Below are positions 9,088-17,478 of a stretch of 39,033 bases of DNA, in pieces. The DNA comes from a bacterium (GTDB taxonomy: Bacteria; Vulcanimicrobiota; Vulcanimicrobiia; Vulcanimicrobiales; Vulcanimicrobiaceae): NCBI GenBank assembly GCA_021845615.1, contig JAJZVP010000008.1:1-39033 (forward strand), written 5' to 3'. The stretch's first letter is position 1, and each line of letters begins with the position of its first letter. Under the pieces are notes generated by a model, which worked only from the letters and a program-made list of their open reading frames with translations, was not told the DNA's origin and made no database searches. The translations under genes and the position numbers were made by a program.

Positions 9088-9930
9088 GAAATGATATACG
9101 ACAAAAGTCTAACCAGAGAGGTTTCGCGCCCGAATTCCTTTATCTTCAATATTTACGGCGATATCGTGACCCGCCGCCCCGGGGAGCAACGGGTCGCCCT
9201 CGCCGGGCTGGTGCGCTTGATGGATCCCTTCGGCGTCTCGGAGGCGGCGGTTCGCCAGTCGGTCTCCCGCCTCGCCCGCCAGGGATGGCTCCGCGCCGAA
9301 CGGAGCGGGAATCGTGCCTATTATGCCGTGACCGATCGCGGTCGTCGGCGGATCGAGGAGCTCAGCCCCCGCATCTACGGCCCACTCGTAGACTGGGACG
9401 GCCACTGGCGCATGCTCGTCTATTCGATCGACGAGCGTCGCCGCGACCGGCGCGACCGCCTGCGAAAGGAGCTCGCCGTTCTCGGATGGGCTCCACTGGC
9501 GACCGCGACCTGGATCTCCCCGAACGGCGATCTCGCGGCGGTCGCGGCGGCGGCGGCGGAGGCCGAGGCCTCCGGCGATATCGCCATCTTTGAAAGTTCG
9601 CATCGCGGTCCCGGGAGCGATGCGGCCTTAGTTGCGCGCTGCTGGAACCTCCCGGCGATCGCGGCGGCCTACGAGCGCTTTACCGAACTCTATCGGCCGC
9701 GCCTCAACGCCGAACGGAGCGCGCGGGCCATCGGCGAGCGCGATGCATTCGTCGAACGGCTCTGGCTCGTGCACGACTATCGCAAATTCACCTACGTCGA
9801 TCCGGCGCTCCCGAGCGTTCTCTTGCCGGCGCACTGGCCGGGCAGCACCGCCGCGGCGATTTTCCGCGAATACTACGCGTTGCTCTACGATCGATCGAAT
9901 CGCTTTTTCGATAGGAACGCGGGGCCGTGA
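9061..9930 (+). CDS. paaX: PaaX-family transcriptional regulator
   Basis: A GntR-related repressor of the PaaX family (about 290 residues; E. coli PaaX is 316), which in Paa systems is released from DNA by phenylacetyl-CoA. The N-terminal winged helix reads FIFNIYGDIVTRRPGE, then SEAAVRQSVSRLARQGWL and a wing with RSGNRAYYAVTDRGRRRIE. A PaaX central domain follows (DWDGHWRMLVYSIDE) and the conserved C-terminal part contains VHDYRKF and LPAHWPGS. GTG at 9061 is preferred since AAGGA lies 5 bases before it; ATG at 9091 is the alternative. It is divergent from the BoxB-like oxygenase and overlaps the next gene by GTGA. The effector is probably an aromatic acyl-CoA, but which one is not shown. 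Confidence 0.88.
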   Translation: MTKESHTVQEMIYDKSLTREVSRPNSFIFNIYGDIVTRRPGEQRVALAGLVRLMDPFGVSEAAVRQSVSRLARQGWLRAERSGNRAYYAVTDRGRRRIEELSPRIYGPLVDWDGHWRMLVYSIDERRRDRRDRLRKELAVLGWAPLATATWISPNGDLAAVAAAAAEAEASGDIAIFESSHRGPGSDAALVARCWNLPAIAAAYERFTELYRPRLNAERSARAIGERDAFVERLWLVHDYRKFTYVDPALPSVLLPAHWPGSTAAAIFREYYALLYDRSNRFFDRNAGP

Positions 9931-11441
9931 GTTCGATCTTCGCTCGGTACCCCGCACTCGTGGTGGAATTCGGCGCCGCCGCCGTGCTCGTCGCTGCGTT
10001 GCTCGCGCGCGCGCTCTCCCGACGCTTCGGCATCCCCTCGATCATCACGCTTCTGACGATCGGCCTTACGCTCGGTCCGAGCGGCCTCAACTTTCTCCAG
10101 CTCGATCTCGCCGCTCCGGCAACGCGAGCGCTGCTCTCGCTCTGCGTCGTCATCGTGCTCTTCGAAGCGACGCTGCGCATCGATATCGGCCGTTTACCGA
10201 AGCGTCCGCTCTTCTTGCTCGTGATTTTCGGTGCGGGGCTCACGTTGATCGTGATCCCGCATCTCGCGCGCGCCTTCGGTCTCTCCACCATCGTCGCAGC
10301 GATGCTGGCCTCGGCGTGCATAGTCACCGGCCCGACGGTCACCGGGCCGCTGCTCGCTCGTCTCCGGCTCCGCCCGGAGTTGCGACATCTCCTCGAATCC
10401 GAGGGCATCCTGCTCGATGCGATGGGCGTCATCGTCGCCGCGGCAACCTTTACGTCGTTCACCACGCGCGAGCGCGGCCCGTTCCTCACCGCGCTCGCGA
10501 CGGTCGAACGGCTCGGATCGGGCGCGATCGTCGGCCTCATCGTCGGCGCGATCGGCCTCTTTTTATTGCGGCGCTACGCCCGCGCGTGGTCGAGCGACGT
10601 CACGAAACTCCTGCTGCTCGCATTGGCGTTTGGAGCGTACGCACTCGGTGAGTTCGTCGCGCAGGAGAGCGGGCTCACCGCGGTTATCGCCTGCGCGCTC
10701 GTCGTCGATTTTCGCGGTTTGCCGAGCGAACGATTGCTTCGCTCGTACAAAGAGGATCTCTCGATTCTCGCGCTCTCGACCGTCTTCGTCTTGCTCGCCT
10801 CGCAGATCCGCATCGCCTCGGTCCTGCCGCTCGTCGGCGTCGGCGCGGCGATCGCCGGAACGTTGGTGATCCTGCGCATCCTCGTCGTCGCCATTGCCAC
10901 GGCGCGATCGGCGCTCAACGTTCGCGAGCGCATCTTCGCCTGCACCGTCTTTCCGCGCGGCATCGTCGCCGTCTCGCTCGCAACCTATTATGCGACGCAA
11001 TTATCGGCGTGGGGCTTTCGCGGCGGCAATCGTTTCTCCGAAGTCCTCTTCGTGGTCATCGTCTTGACCGTCTCGATTTCGACGGTGCTCTCCATCGTCG
11101 CATCGCGCATTCTTCGCCTGCGGCAGCCCGTGGTCGTCCTTGCTGGCATCGATCCCACCAGCACCGAACGCGCGCGCACCCTCGAAGAGGAAGGCTACGT
11201 CGTCGTCCTCGCCGACACCGACGAAGCGAGCGTCGCGTTCGCGCGCTCGCAGGATTGCGACGCGGCCTACATCGAGTCGGAGGTGCGTATCGGGGAACTC
11301 GTGCGCGAACGCGGCGCCTCGGTGCTCCTCGACGATGGGAATCCACGCTGGAACCGCCTCGGCAAGGGCTTCCTGCCCGCCCATATCGCCCGCTCGCTCC
11401 CGCTCGCCGAGCCTCGCGAGAGGAACGCACAACCCGGATAG
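9927..11441 (+). CDS. Cation/proton antiporter (CPA family, NhaP-like)
   Basis: A 504-residue inner-membrane antiporter with about 12 hydrophobic segments over the first 400 residues. It shows the family's RRFGIPSIITLLTIGLTLGP segment, the FEATLRIDI region, and a conserved acidic site in LLESEGILLDAMGV. After the membrane part comes a soluble tail (about 410-490) that starts QPVVVLAGID and resembles a degenerate TrkA-N/RCK nucleotide-binding fold. It probably exchanges Na+ or K+ for protons in pH or salt balance. The GTG start overlaps the TGA of paaX, so the two are translationally coupled. Why an antiporter is tied to an aromatic-CoA regulator is unclear; acid stress from aromatic acids is one possibility. 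Confidence 0.88.
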   Translation: MSSIFARYPALVVEFGAAAVLVAALLARALSRRFGIPSIITLLTIGLTLGPSGLNFLQLDLAAPATRALLSLCVVIVLFEATLRIDIGRLPKRPLFLLVIFGAGLTLIVIPHLARAFGLSTIVAAMLASACIVTGPTVTGPLLARLRLRPELRHLLESEGILLDAMGVIVAAATFTSFTTRERGPFLTALATVERLGSGAIVGLIVGAIGLFLLRRYARAWSSDVTKLLLLALAFGAYALGEFVAQESGLTAVIACALVVDFRGLPSERLLRSYKEDLSILALSTVFVLLASQIRIASVLPLVGVGAAIAGTLVILRILVVAIATARSALNVRERIFACTVFPRGIVAVSLATYYATQLSAWGFRGGNRFSEVLFVVIVLTVSISTVLSIVASRILRLRQPVVVLAGIDPTSTERARTLEEEGYVVVLADTDEASVAFARSQDCDAAYIESEVRIGELVRERGASVLLDDGNPRWNRLGKGFLPAHIARSLPLAEPRERNAQPG

Positions 11442-11457
11442 CGCACTCTGCACGGCT

Positions 11458-11874
11458 ATGCCACGACCGTTTATCATCGCCGGCGCGCTGCTCGCGCTCG
11501 CGCTCTCCGTTGTCGCCTGTAACTCCAGTAACGGGCTGATCGCCGTCACCACGCCGACGACCGCACCGACGAGTTCGCCGACGGCGAATCCATCGATCAC
11601 CTATGCGTACGTCAAGGTTACCGCATCGGCGACCCCGGTTCCCAACGCCTCGGTCTCGCTCTGCACGAGTAACGGCTGCGCGACTCCCGCAAACGTACTC
11701 CAGCAACAGACGACGAACGCCTCGGGCGAGGCCGAATTCACGGCGATGACTCCGGGAACGACCTACTGTTTCTTCACGCAGTCGACGGCACCGGGATCGA
11801 CCACTACCTACCAGATCTGCACGTCGAACTGGCAAGGGACCTCGACGACGACCCCCCTCTTGCTCGGAAACTAG
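11458..11874 (+). CDS. Small lipoprotein with an Ig/CnaB-like domain
   Basis: A 138-residue exported protein. Residues 1-21 form a lipoprotein signal: MPRP, a hydrophobic run, then LSVVAC, with lipidation expected on the cysteine. A Thr/Pro/Ser-rich linker follows (TTPTTAPTSSPTANPS). The rest is a beta-rich domain with VPNASVSLC and NASGEAEFTAMTPGTTYCF, which resembles carboxypeptidase-regulatory or CnaB-type domains. It contains four further cysteines that could form disulfides. It starts 16 bases after the antiporter stop and is probably on the same transcript. The function is unknown. Confidence 0.8.
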   Translation: MPRPFIIAGALLALALSVVACNSSNGLIAVTTPTTAPTSSPTANPSITYAYVKVTASATPVPNASVSLCTSNGCATPANVLQQQTTNASGEAEFTAMTPGTTYCFFTQSTAPGSTTTYQICTSNWQGTSTTTPLLLGN

Positions 11875-11898
11875 CCTCTCGGCTTCGGCCGCGGCTAG
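11871..11898. terminator. Hairpin between convergent genes (UUCG loop)
   Basis: CTAGCC at 11871-11876 pairs with GGCTAG at 11893-11898, and inside them CGGC-TTCG-GCCG forms a second stem with a UUCG tetraloop. The stop codons of the lipoprotein and the aldehyde dehydrogenase both lie in the outer stem. A U-tract is missing, so it is a likely bidirectional mRNA end structure rather than a classic terminator. Confidence 0.45.
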
Positions 11899-13376
11899 AC
11901 GCCGAACGGATTCATCGCGCGCTCGCCGATTTGGACGAGCGCGCTCTTCGTTTCGCTGTAGAGCGCGAGCGTATCGGCGGAGAGTTCGCGGCCGTACCCC
12001 GAGGATTTATACCCACCGAAGGGCACGCCCGGGAAGACGCTATACGGCGCGTTGACCGCGACCGTACCGCTTCGCAGAGCGCGAACGATACGGTGCGCGC
12101 GCCCGATATCGCGCGTCCAGACGCTCGCCGCAAGACCGTATTCGGAGTCGTTCGCCATCGCAATCGCTTCGCGTTCGTCGCGAAAGCGCGAGAAAACGAC
12201 GACCGGGCCGAAGATTTCTTCGCGCGCGATCCGATGGCTCGGCTCGGCTTCGAAGGCTGTCGGTTGCCAAAACATTCCTTCGGCGAAGGGGCCACCGATC
12301 TCGGCAGCTTTTCCGCCGAAGAGCAACCGGGCACCCTCCGCGATGCCGAGCGCACAGTAGCGTTCGATTTTTTCGAATTGCTCGCGCATGGTGATCGCGC
12401 CGATCTGCGTCTGCGGATCGAGCGGATCGCCCTGGCGCAACCCGGCACTCCGTTTCGTAAACGCTTCGACGAAGCGATCGTAGACCGACTCGTGAATCAG
12501 CACGCGCGAACGCGCTTCGCAGGCCTGTCCGCTGTTGTAATAGATCGCATAGATCGATGCGGCGACGGCGGCGTCGATATCGGCGTCGTCGAAGACCAAC
12601 GTCGGCGATTTGCCGCCGAGCTCGAGGGTCACGCGTTTTAACGACTGCGCTGCGGCGGCCGCCACGCTTCTCCCCGTCTGCGTGCTGCCGGTGAAAGCAA
12701 TTTTATCGACGCCGGGGTGTTCGACGAGCCACTGCCCCAACTCGCGCCCTTCTCCGGTCACGATATTGAGCACGCCTTCGGGCAACCCGCATTCCAGCGC
12801 GATCTCGCCGAGCGCGAGTGCGGTGAGCGGGGTCGCCGGCGCCGGCTTTAAGACGACGGTACAACCGGCGGCGAGCGCCGGGGCGACCTTCCAACTCGCG
12901 AGCAAGAGCGGAAAATTCCACGGCACGATCGCGCCGACGACGCCGATGGGCTCGCGCAGCGTGTACGAGAAATAGCTCGGCAACGGACCCGAAAGCGTTT
13001 GCCCGCCGAACGTAAGAATCGCACCGGCGTAAAATTCGAAGCAATCGACGATCGCCCCGATCTCGCCCTTCGCCGTCGCCAACGCCTTCCCATTATCGCG
13101 TATCTCCGAGTCCACGATCGAACTCGCCATCTCGCCGATGCGCGCCGCTATTTTGTTGAGAATTTTCGCGCGTCGGGAAGCGGGCATTCCCGACCATTTT
13201 CCCGCATCGAACGCCGCCCTCGCGGCCGCAACCGCGGCATCGCAATCGCCCTTCGAGGCGTCCGCGACGCGGGCGAGCTCTTTCCCGGTCGCCGGATTAT
13301 AGTCGGTGTAGCTCCGGTCGGCGTCGATCCACTTTCCGCCGATCAATAATTTCGTTGGTTGCTGCGTCACGCTCAT
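11895..13376 (-). CDS. Aldehyde dehydrogenase (NAD(P)+-dependent)
   Basis: A 493-residue member of the ALDH superfamily that oxidises an aldehyde to its acid. Visible landmarks are [20 protein letters not shown], the NAD-binding FTGSTQTGR, the general-base Glu in LELGGKSP, the catalytic Cys286 in [10 protein letters not shown], and EIFGPVVVF. Sequence style is of the betaine/4-aminobutyraldehyde type, so the substrate cannot be read from it. It lacks a PaaZ-type MaoC domain. The ATG at 13376 overlaps the thiolase TGA (ATGA), making it the third gene of the PaaH-PaaJ-ALDH transcript. In that context it could oxidise a semialdehyde made after aromatic ring opening, the BoxD/PaaZ-type step. This role is inference. 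Confidence 0.92.
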   Translation of the reverse strand: MSVTQQPTKLLIGGKWIDADRSYTDYNPATGKELARVADASKGDCDAAVAAARAAFDAGKWSGMPASRRAKILNKIAARIGEMASSIVDSEIRDNGKALATAKGEIGAIVDCFEFYAGAILTFGGQTLSGPLPSYFSYTLREPIGVVGAIVPWNFPLLLASWKVAPALAAGCTVVLKPAPATPLTALALGEIALECGLPEGVLNIVTGEGRELGQWLVEHPGVDKIAFTGSTQTGRSVAAAAAQSLKRVTLELGGKSPTLVFDDADIDAAVAASIYAIYYNSGQACEARSRVLIHESVYDRFVEAFTKRSAGLRQGDPLDPQTQIGAITMREQFEKIERYCALGIAEGARLLFGGKAAEIGGPFAEGMFWQPTAFEAEPSHRIAREEIFGPVVVFSRFRDEREAIAMANDSEYGLAASVWTRDIGRAHRIVRALRSGTVAVNAPYSVFPGVPFGGYKSSGYGRELSADTLALYSETKSALVQIGERAMNPFGV

Positions 13377-14578
13377 CGGGGGTTCATTCCTTCGAAGATC
13401 GTAGCGATCCCCTGCCCGACGCCGATGCACATCGTCGCCGCTCCGTATTTCGTGCCGCGTCGGCGCATCTCGTGCAACAGCGTGGTCGCGATGCGCGCGC
13501 CGCTCGCTCCGAGCGGATGACCGAGCGCGATCGCCCCGCCGTTGACGTTGACGCGCGCCGGGTCGAGCCCGAGCCTGCCGATGCAGGCCAACGACTGCGC
13601 CGCGAACGCCTCATTGAGTTCGACGAGATCGATCTCGTCGAGGCGGAGCCCTGCGAAGCGCACCGCAGCCTGCATGGCGGGAACCGGGCCGATCCCCATG
13701 ATCTCGGGGGAGACGCCGGCGACGCCGGTAGCGAGGACGCGCGCCATAGGTTGTAGCCCGTGACGGCGCGCGCATTGCGCTTCGACGAGCAACACCGCGG
13801 CGGCTCCATCGTTGAGCCCCGACGAGTTCCCCGCGGTGACGGTTCCATTTTCGCGAAACGCCGGAGCGAGCGCGGCGAGGCGATCGTAGCTCGTATCGGG
13901 GCGCGGATGCTCGTCGCGTTCGACCGAGCGTTCGCCTTCGCGATGGGGAATCTTCACAGGTACGATCTCGTCGGCAAAGGCGCCGCGCGCGAGCGCCGCC
14001 GCACATTTTTCCTGAGATGCGACGGCGAAACGATCCTGCGCCTCGCGCGCGATGCCGTCGATCTCGGCGACGCGCTCGGCGGTCTCGCCGAGCGATATCG
14101 TCCAGCGTTCCGGCATCTTCGGATTCACCATACGCCAACCGATCGTCGTGTCGTAGAGCCGCGCGTCGCGGCCGAAGGGTTGCGCGTTCTTCGGCAAGAC
14201 GTAGGGAGCGCGCGTCATCGATTCGACGCCACCGGCGACGATGGCATCGCACTCGCCCCACGCGATCGCGTGCGCCGCGCTATTGATCGCTTGCAAACTC
14301 GAACCGCAGAGTCTGTTGAAGGTGCAGCCGGGAACCTCCACGGGGAGCCCCGCCAATAACGCGGCCATCCGCGCGACGTCTCGATTATCCTCGCCGCTCT
14401 GATTCGCGGCACCGAAGTAGATGTCGCCGAGCTCCGCGGGATCGAACCCGCTACGCTCGATCACGGCGCGCACGACCACGGCGGCGAGATCGTCGGGGCG
14501 CGCGCCGGCGAGGGCGCCGCCGAGTCGACCGATCGGCGTTCGCACGGCATCGATCGCCCACACCTTGCGTGCGTTCAT
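13373..14578 (-). CDS. paaJ: 3-oxoadipyl-CoA / acetyl-CoA C-acyltransferase (thiolase)
   Basis: A 401-residue thiolase predicted to cleave a 3-oxoacyl-CoA with CoA to give acetyl-CoA. The nucleophile is Cys91 (RLCGSSLQ), with His354 ([10 protein letters not shown]) and Cys384 (CIGVGQG). The segment [13 protein letters not shown] is close to the signature of 3-oxoadipyl-CoA thiolases (PcaF/PaaJ), which end the phenylacetate and beta-ketoadipate routes by forming succinyl-CoA and acetyl-CoA. It overlaps the upstream dehydrogenase and the downstream aldehyde dehydrogenase by ATGA on each side, a tight three-gene operon. A general beta-oxidation role is possible but fits the signature less well. 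Confidence 0.9.
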   Translation of the reverse strand: MNARKVWAIDAVRTPIGRLGGALAGARPDDLAAVVVRAVIERSGFDPAELGDIYFGAANQSGEDNRDVARMAALLAGLPVEVPGCTFNRLCGSSLQAINSAAHAIAWGECDAIVAGGVESMTRAPYVLPKNAQPFGRDARLYDTTIGWRMVNPKMPERWTISLGETAERVAEIDGIAREAQDRFAVASQEKCAAALARGAFADEIVPVKIPHREGERSVERDEHPRPDTSYDRLAALAPAFRENGTVTAGNSSGLNDGAAAVLLVEAQCARRHGLQPMARVLATGVAGVSPEIMGIGPVPAMQAAVRFAGLRLDEIDLVELNEAFAAQSLACIGRLGLDPARVNVNGGAIALGHPLGASGARIATTLLHEMRRRGTKYGAATMCIGVGQGIATIFEGMNPR

Positions 14579-16161
14579 TCCGCGCCTTCCTCGCTTCCAT
14601 CCTCACCGAGCGGCGCGCCTTCGCCCGGCGCCGCATTCTCGTCGAGATCGAGCAACCAAAGCGCGCGGTGCGGGCCGAAATCCGGTCCATCCTCCGCCGC
14701 AAGCGCGCGCAGAATACGGGCGATGCGCGCTCCGCCGATCTCTCGTCCCCATGCGATCGGGCCGAGCGGGTAGTTCGTGCCCAGGCGCATCGCCAGGTCC
14801 ACATCTTCGGCGCTCGCGACTCCTTCGTGAACCGCGATTACCGCTTCGTTCACGATCGAGCCGACGATCCTCCCGAGGACGAGCCCCGGGGCTGGAGCGA
14901 CCAACACGACGCGCTTGTGAAGTCGCTCGAAGAATTCTTGCGCGAGCGAGAGCATCTCGTCGTCGAGCGCATCGTGGTCGACGATTTCCACGACGCGCTG
15001 CGAGGCGAGCAATCCGAGAATGCCGTAGCCGATAAAGCGCTCGGGGTGTCGCGCGCGCTTGAGCAGCGCTTTGATATCGGTGCAATAGGCATCGAAAAAA
15101 ATCGCGCAGGCTTCGTCGAGAAGCCCTTCGATCTCCAGCAACGCTTCGGTACGATCGGTCGTCCCATCCCCGGCATCGAACGCGATGGTGACCGAGGGAT
15201 CGATATCGGCGAGAAACTCGTCGTTCTCGATGCGGTCGATCGCCCCGATCGCCGCCTCGGCCTCGGTCGACAGGTCGTCGGCGAGCGCGCCGAAGCCCAA
15301 GACGCAGATGCGTTCGTCGAAGGTCTCGTCGTCGAAGGCCGCCGGCGGTTCGACCGATCGCGGTGGGTGCTCGCCACCCTCGTAGTTATAAAAGCCCTTG
15401 CCGCTCTTGCGGCCGAGCGCGCCGGCCTCGACGAGCGCGATCTGCGTTTCGACCGGTTCGAAACGCGGCGCGCCGGTCCGTTCGAAGAGCGAGCGACTCG
15501 TCGCCAAGTTCACGTCGAGCCCGATGAAATCCATCAGCGCGAACGGACCCATCGGAAAGCCGACGCCGAGAGCGAGTTCGTCGATCTCCTCGATCGAAGC
15601 GACGGCGTCGTGCTCGGCGCGCAATGCCTGTAAGTAGAACGGACGCGCGACGCGATTGACGATAAAGCCCGGCGTATCGGCCGCTTCTACCGCGTTCTTC
15701 CCCAATCGCACGGCGAGCGCTCGTACGCTCTCGACCGCGTCGTCATCGGCGCTCTCGGTAACGACGATCTCCACCAGCGGCATCTGTTGCGGAGGATTAA
15801 AAAAATGAAATCCGAGAAAACGCTCGGGGCGTCGAAGCGCCTTTCCGAGCTCCGCGATTTCGAGCGACGAGGTGTTGGTGGCGAGCACCGCGTTCGGCGC
15901 CAACGCCGCCTCCATCGCGATCAGCGTGTCGCGTTTGAGGGTGAAGCGCTCCGGTACCGCCTCCAATGCAACGCTCGCGAGCGTCTGCACCGGGATCGCC
16001 TCGAGCAGTTGAATCGTCGTCCCGGCGATGCGTTGGGCGGCGCGGGCGCGCGCCGCCGGATCGCTCTCGACGAGTTCGACCCGTTCGCCGTGCTCCGCGG
16101 CGAGCAAGGCGATCCCGAGCCCCATCGTTCCGGCGCCGACGACAAGAAAGGTACTCTCCAT
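14575..16161 (-). CDS. paaH: 3-hydroxyacyl-CoA dehydrogenase, PaaH-like with two C-terminal domains
   Basis: Oxidises a 3-hydroxyacyl-CoA to the 3-oxoacyl-CoA with NAD+. The 528-residue protein has a Rossmann domain with GAGTMG at 9-14, the catalytic pair His119 (GFHFFNP) and Glu131 (PLVEIV), then two successive 3HCDH C-terminal domains. The second (about residues 385-490) contains GRIVGSIVNEA and GTNYPLGP. This double-domain build is typical of PaaH, the 3-hydroxyadipyl-CoA dehydrogenase of phenylacetate breakdown, though a 3-hydroxybutyryl-CoA role is also seen in the family. The acidic tail is unusual. ATG at 16161 follows AAGGGA. It leads the operon that continues with thiolase and aldehyde dehydrogenase. 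Confidence 0.9.
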   Translation of the reverse strand: MESTFLVVGAGTMGLGIALLAAEHGERVELVESDPAARARAAQRIAGTTIQLLEAIPVQTLASVALEAVPERFTLKRDTLIAMEAALAPNAVLATNTSSLEIAELGKALRRPERFLGFHFFNPPQQMPLVEIVVTESADDDAVESVRALAVRLGKNAVEAADTPGFIVNRVARPFYLQALRAEHDAVASIEEIDELALGVGFPMGPFALMDFIGLDVNLATSRSLFERTGAPRFEPVETQIALVEAGALGRKSGKGFYNYEGGEHPPRSVEPPAAFDDETFDERICVLGFGALADDLSTEAEAAIGAIDRIENDEFLADIDPSVTIAFDAGDGTTDRTEALLEIEGLLDEACAIFFDAYCTDIKALLKRARHPERFIGYGILGLLASQRVVEIVDHDALDDEMLSLAQEFFERLHKRVVLVAPAPGLVLGRIVGSIVNEAVIAVHEGVASAEDVDLAMRLGTNYPLGPIAWGREIGGARIARILRALAAEDGPDFGPHRALWLLDLDENAAPGEGAPLGEDGSEEGAE

Positions 16162-16213
16162 ATCGGTTCCCTTCGCGCAAGGGCTTCGCAAAGCCCCGTC
16201 GCACCTAGCGAAG

Positions 16214-16759
16214 ATGGAGCGACCGCTTTGGAAACGCCTCAGGAGCACCTATCTCATCGACTCGACCTACCTCAAAATTCGTCGCGATGAGATCGAACTG
16301 CCCGACGGTACCGTCCTTCCCGATTACTATATCCGCGAAGCGCGCGGCTTCGCGATCGTCATCGCGCGCACGGCGGCGCGGCGCTTTCTCGCCATCGAGC
16401 AATACCGTTATGCATCCGACGAGGTCGGGCTCGAATTCGTTGCGGGCTCGCTCGAACGCGCCGAAGATCCGCTCCATTGCGCGCAACGCGAATTGCGCGA
16501 AGAGACCGGATACGAGGCTCCCGTCTGGAGGTTACTCGGAGAGTTTCGCCCCGATCCGGTGCGCTCGACCTCGACGGCCTATCTCTTTTTTGCCGACGGG
16601 GCGTTCCTCGCCGGCGAGCCCGCGCTCGAACCGACCGAACAGATCGAGGCGACCGAATTGAGCCTTGAGGAGTTGCTCGGCGCGATTCGGGACGGGCGCA
16701 TGCATGCCGGCCCTTCACTCGCAGCATTTGCAATCGGGACGGCGCACGGGCTTTTCTAG
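16214..16759 (+). CDS. Nudix hydrolase (ADP-ribose pyrophosphatase type)
   Basis: A 181-residue Nudix enzyme. The full Nudix box, G-x5-E-x7-REUxEExGU, is present at residues 78-100 (starting GSLERAEDP and ending RELREETGY), so Mg2+-dependent pyrophosphate cleavage should be intact. The N-terminal strands (KIRRDEIELPDG and the EQYRY region) match the ADP-ribose pyrophosphatase/NudF-like branch, which removes ADP-ribose or related nucleoside diphosphates. The ATG at 16214 is 52 bases from the divergent paaH start. Its stop overlaps that of the convergent PdeM-like gene by four bases. Confidence 0.9.
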   Translation: MERPLWKRLRSTYLIDSTYLKIRRDEIELPDGTVLPDYYIREARGFAIVIARTAARRFLAIEQYRYASDEVGLEFVAGSLERAEDPLHCAQRELREETGYEAPVWRLLGEFRPDPVRSTSTAYLFFADGAFLAGEPALEPTEQIEATELSLEELLGAIRDGRMHAGPSLAAFAIGTAHGLF

Positions 16760-17478
16760 CGGGCGAAACGCAGCTCGCGCGCCGCGCGCGCGAGCGAGGC
16801 GATGCTCCCAAATGGATAGCAGTGCGACGCCGTTGCGGCGATCACGTCGGTGGATCCGGCGCGCGCGCCGTAGGCGGCGATCGCCGCGCGACAATCGCGA
16901 CCGAGGACGTTGAGACCGCGCGAATACGAGCTCGCCGCCGGAAGGACGATCGCCTCGGGCGCGACGAGGAACGCAGGAACGCTCCGATCACCTCCAAGCG
17001 CGATGCTCGGATGGAGGTGCCCGATAACGTGTCGGAATCCGGAGAGCCGCGGGCGATCCCCATGGTGGAGCAGCATGCCGCTCCGCTCGACCTCCTCGAC
17101 GCATTCTCCGAGCAGTTCCGCACCGCGCGTCGCGCCTTCGTGATTTCCGGCGACGATCGTCAGCGTGCAGAGCCGTCGTAAGCGCCGTATCGTCGCCGTC
17201 ACGCGAGCCGCCGCACCTTCGCTCAACCGCGTGCCGTGCACCACGTCGCCGAGCAAAATCAATTCGCGCGCGCCGTGCGCGGCGCACGCGTCTTCGAGCG
17301 CGGTGCGGCTCTCGTCGAGGCTCCATAACGGCAGCGCCCCACCGATCGCCTCTTCGTAGGCGAGGTGCAGATCGGCGACGACGAGCGATGCGGTCGCTTC
17401 GAGCCAGAGCAATCCCCCCGGAAGCGCGTGCGCGCCCCCGCCGAGCGCGACCGAGAGCGCGCGCGGAGCGGCATTCAT
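16756..17478 (-). CDS. pdeM: PdeM/MPE-like metallophosphoesterase (DNA ligase-associated)
   Basis: A 240-residue calcineurin-like phosphoesterase. All metal motifs are in order: ADLHL (Asp36, His38), GDVVH (77-81), GNHE (111-114), HHGD (138-141) and GHLHP (153-157). The size and layout match the 'DNA ligase-associated metallophosphatase' family (TIGR04123). Its Pseudomonas putida member MPE is a Mn2+-dependent single-strand DNA endonuclease encoded with Lhr-Core helicase, an exonuclease and a ligase. Here its ATG overlaps the end of the Lhr-type helicase by 4 bases, so the two proteins are probably made together. An exonuclease of the same system lies at 5.5 kb. Confidence 0.85.
   Translation of the reverse strand: MNAAPRALSVALGGGAHALPGGLLWLEATASLVVADLHLAYEEAIGGALPLWSLDESRTALEDACAAHGARELILLGDVVHGTRLSEGAAARVTATIRRLRRLCTLTIVAGNHEGATRGAELLGECVEEVERSGMLLHHGDRPRLSGFRHVIGHLHPSIALGGDRSVPAFLVAPEAIVLPAASSYSRGLNVLGRDCRAAIAAYGARAGSTDVIAATASHCYPFGSIASLARAARELRFAR

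Noticed and set aside
9039-9090. Defined PaaX operator
   Set aside because: TATGCGATTC only loosely resembles the E. coli PaaX site, and no clear inverted repeat is present.
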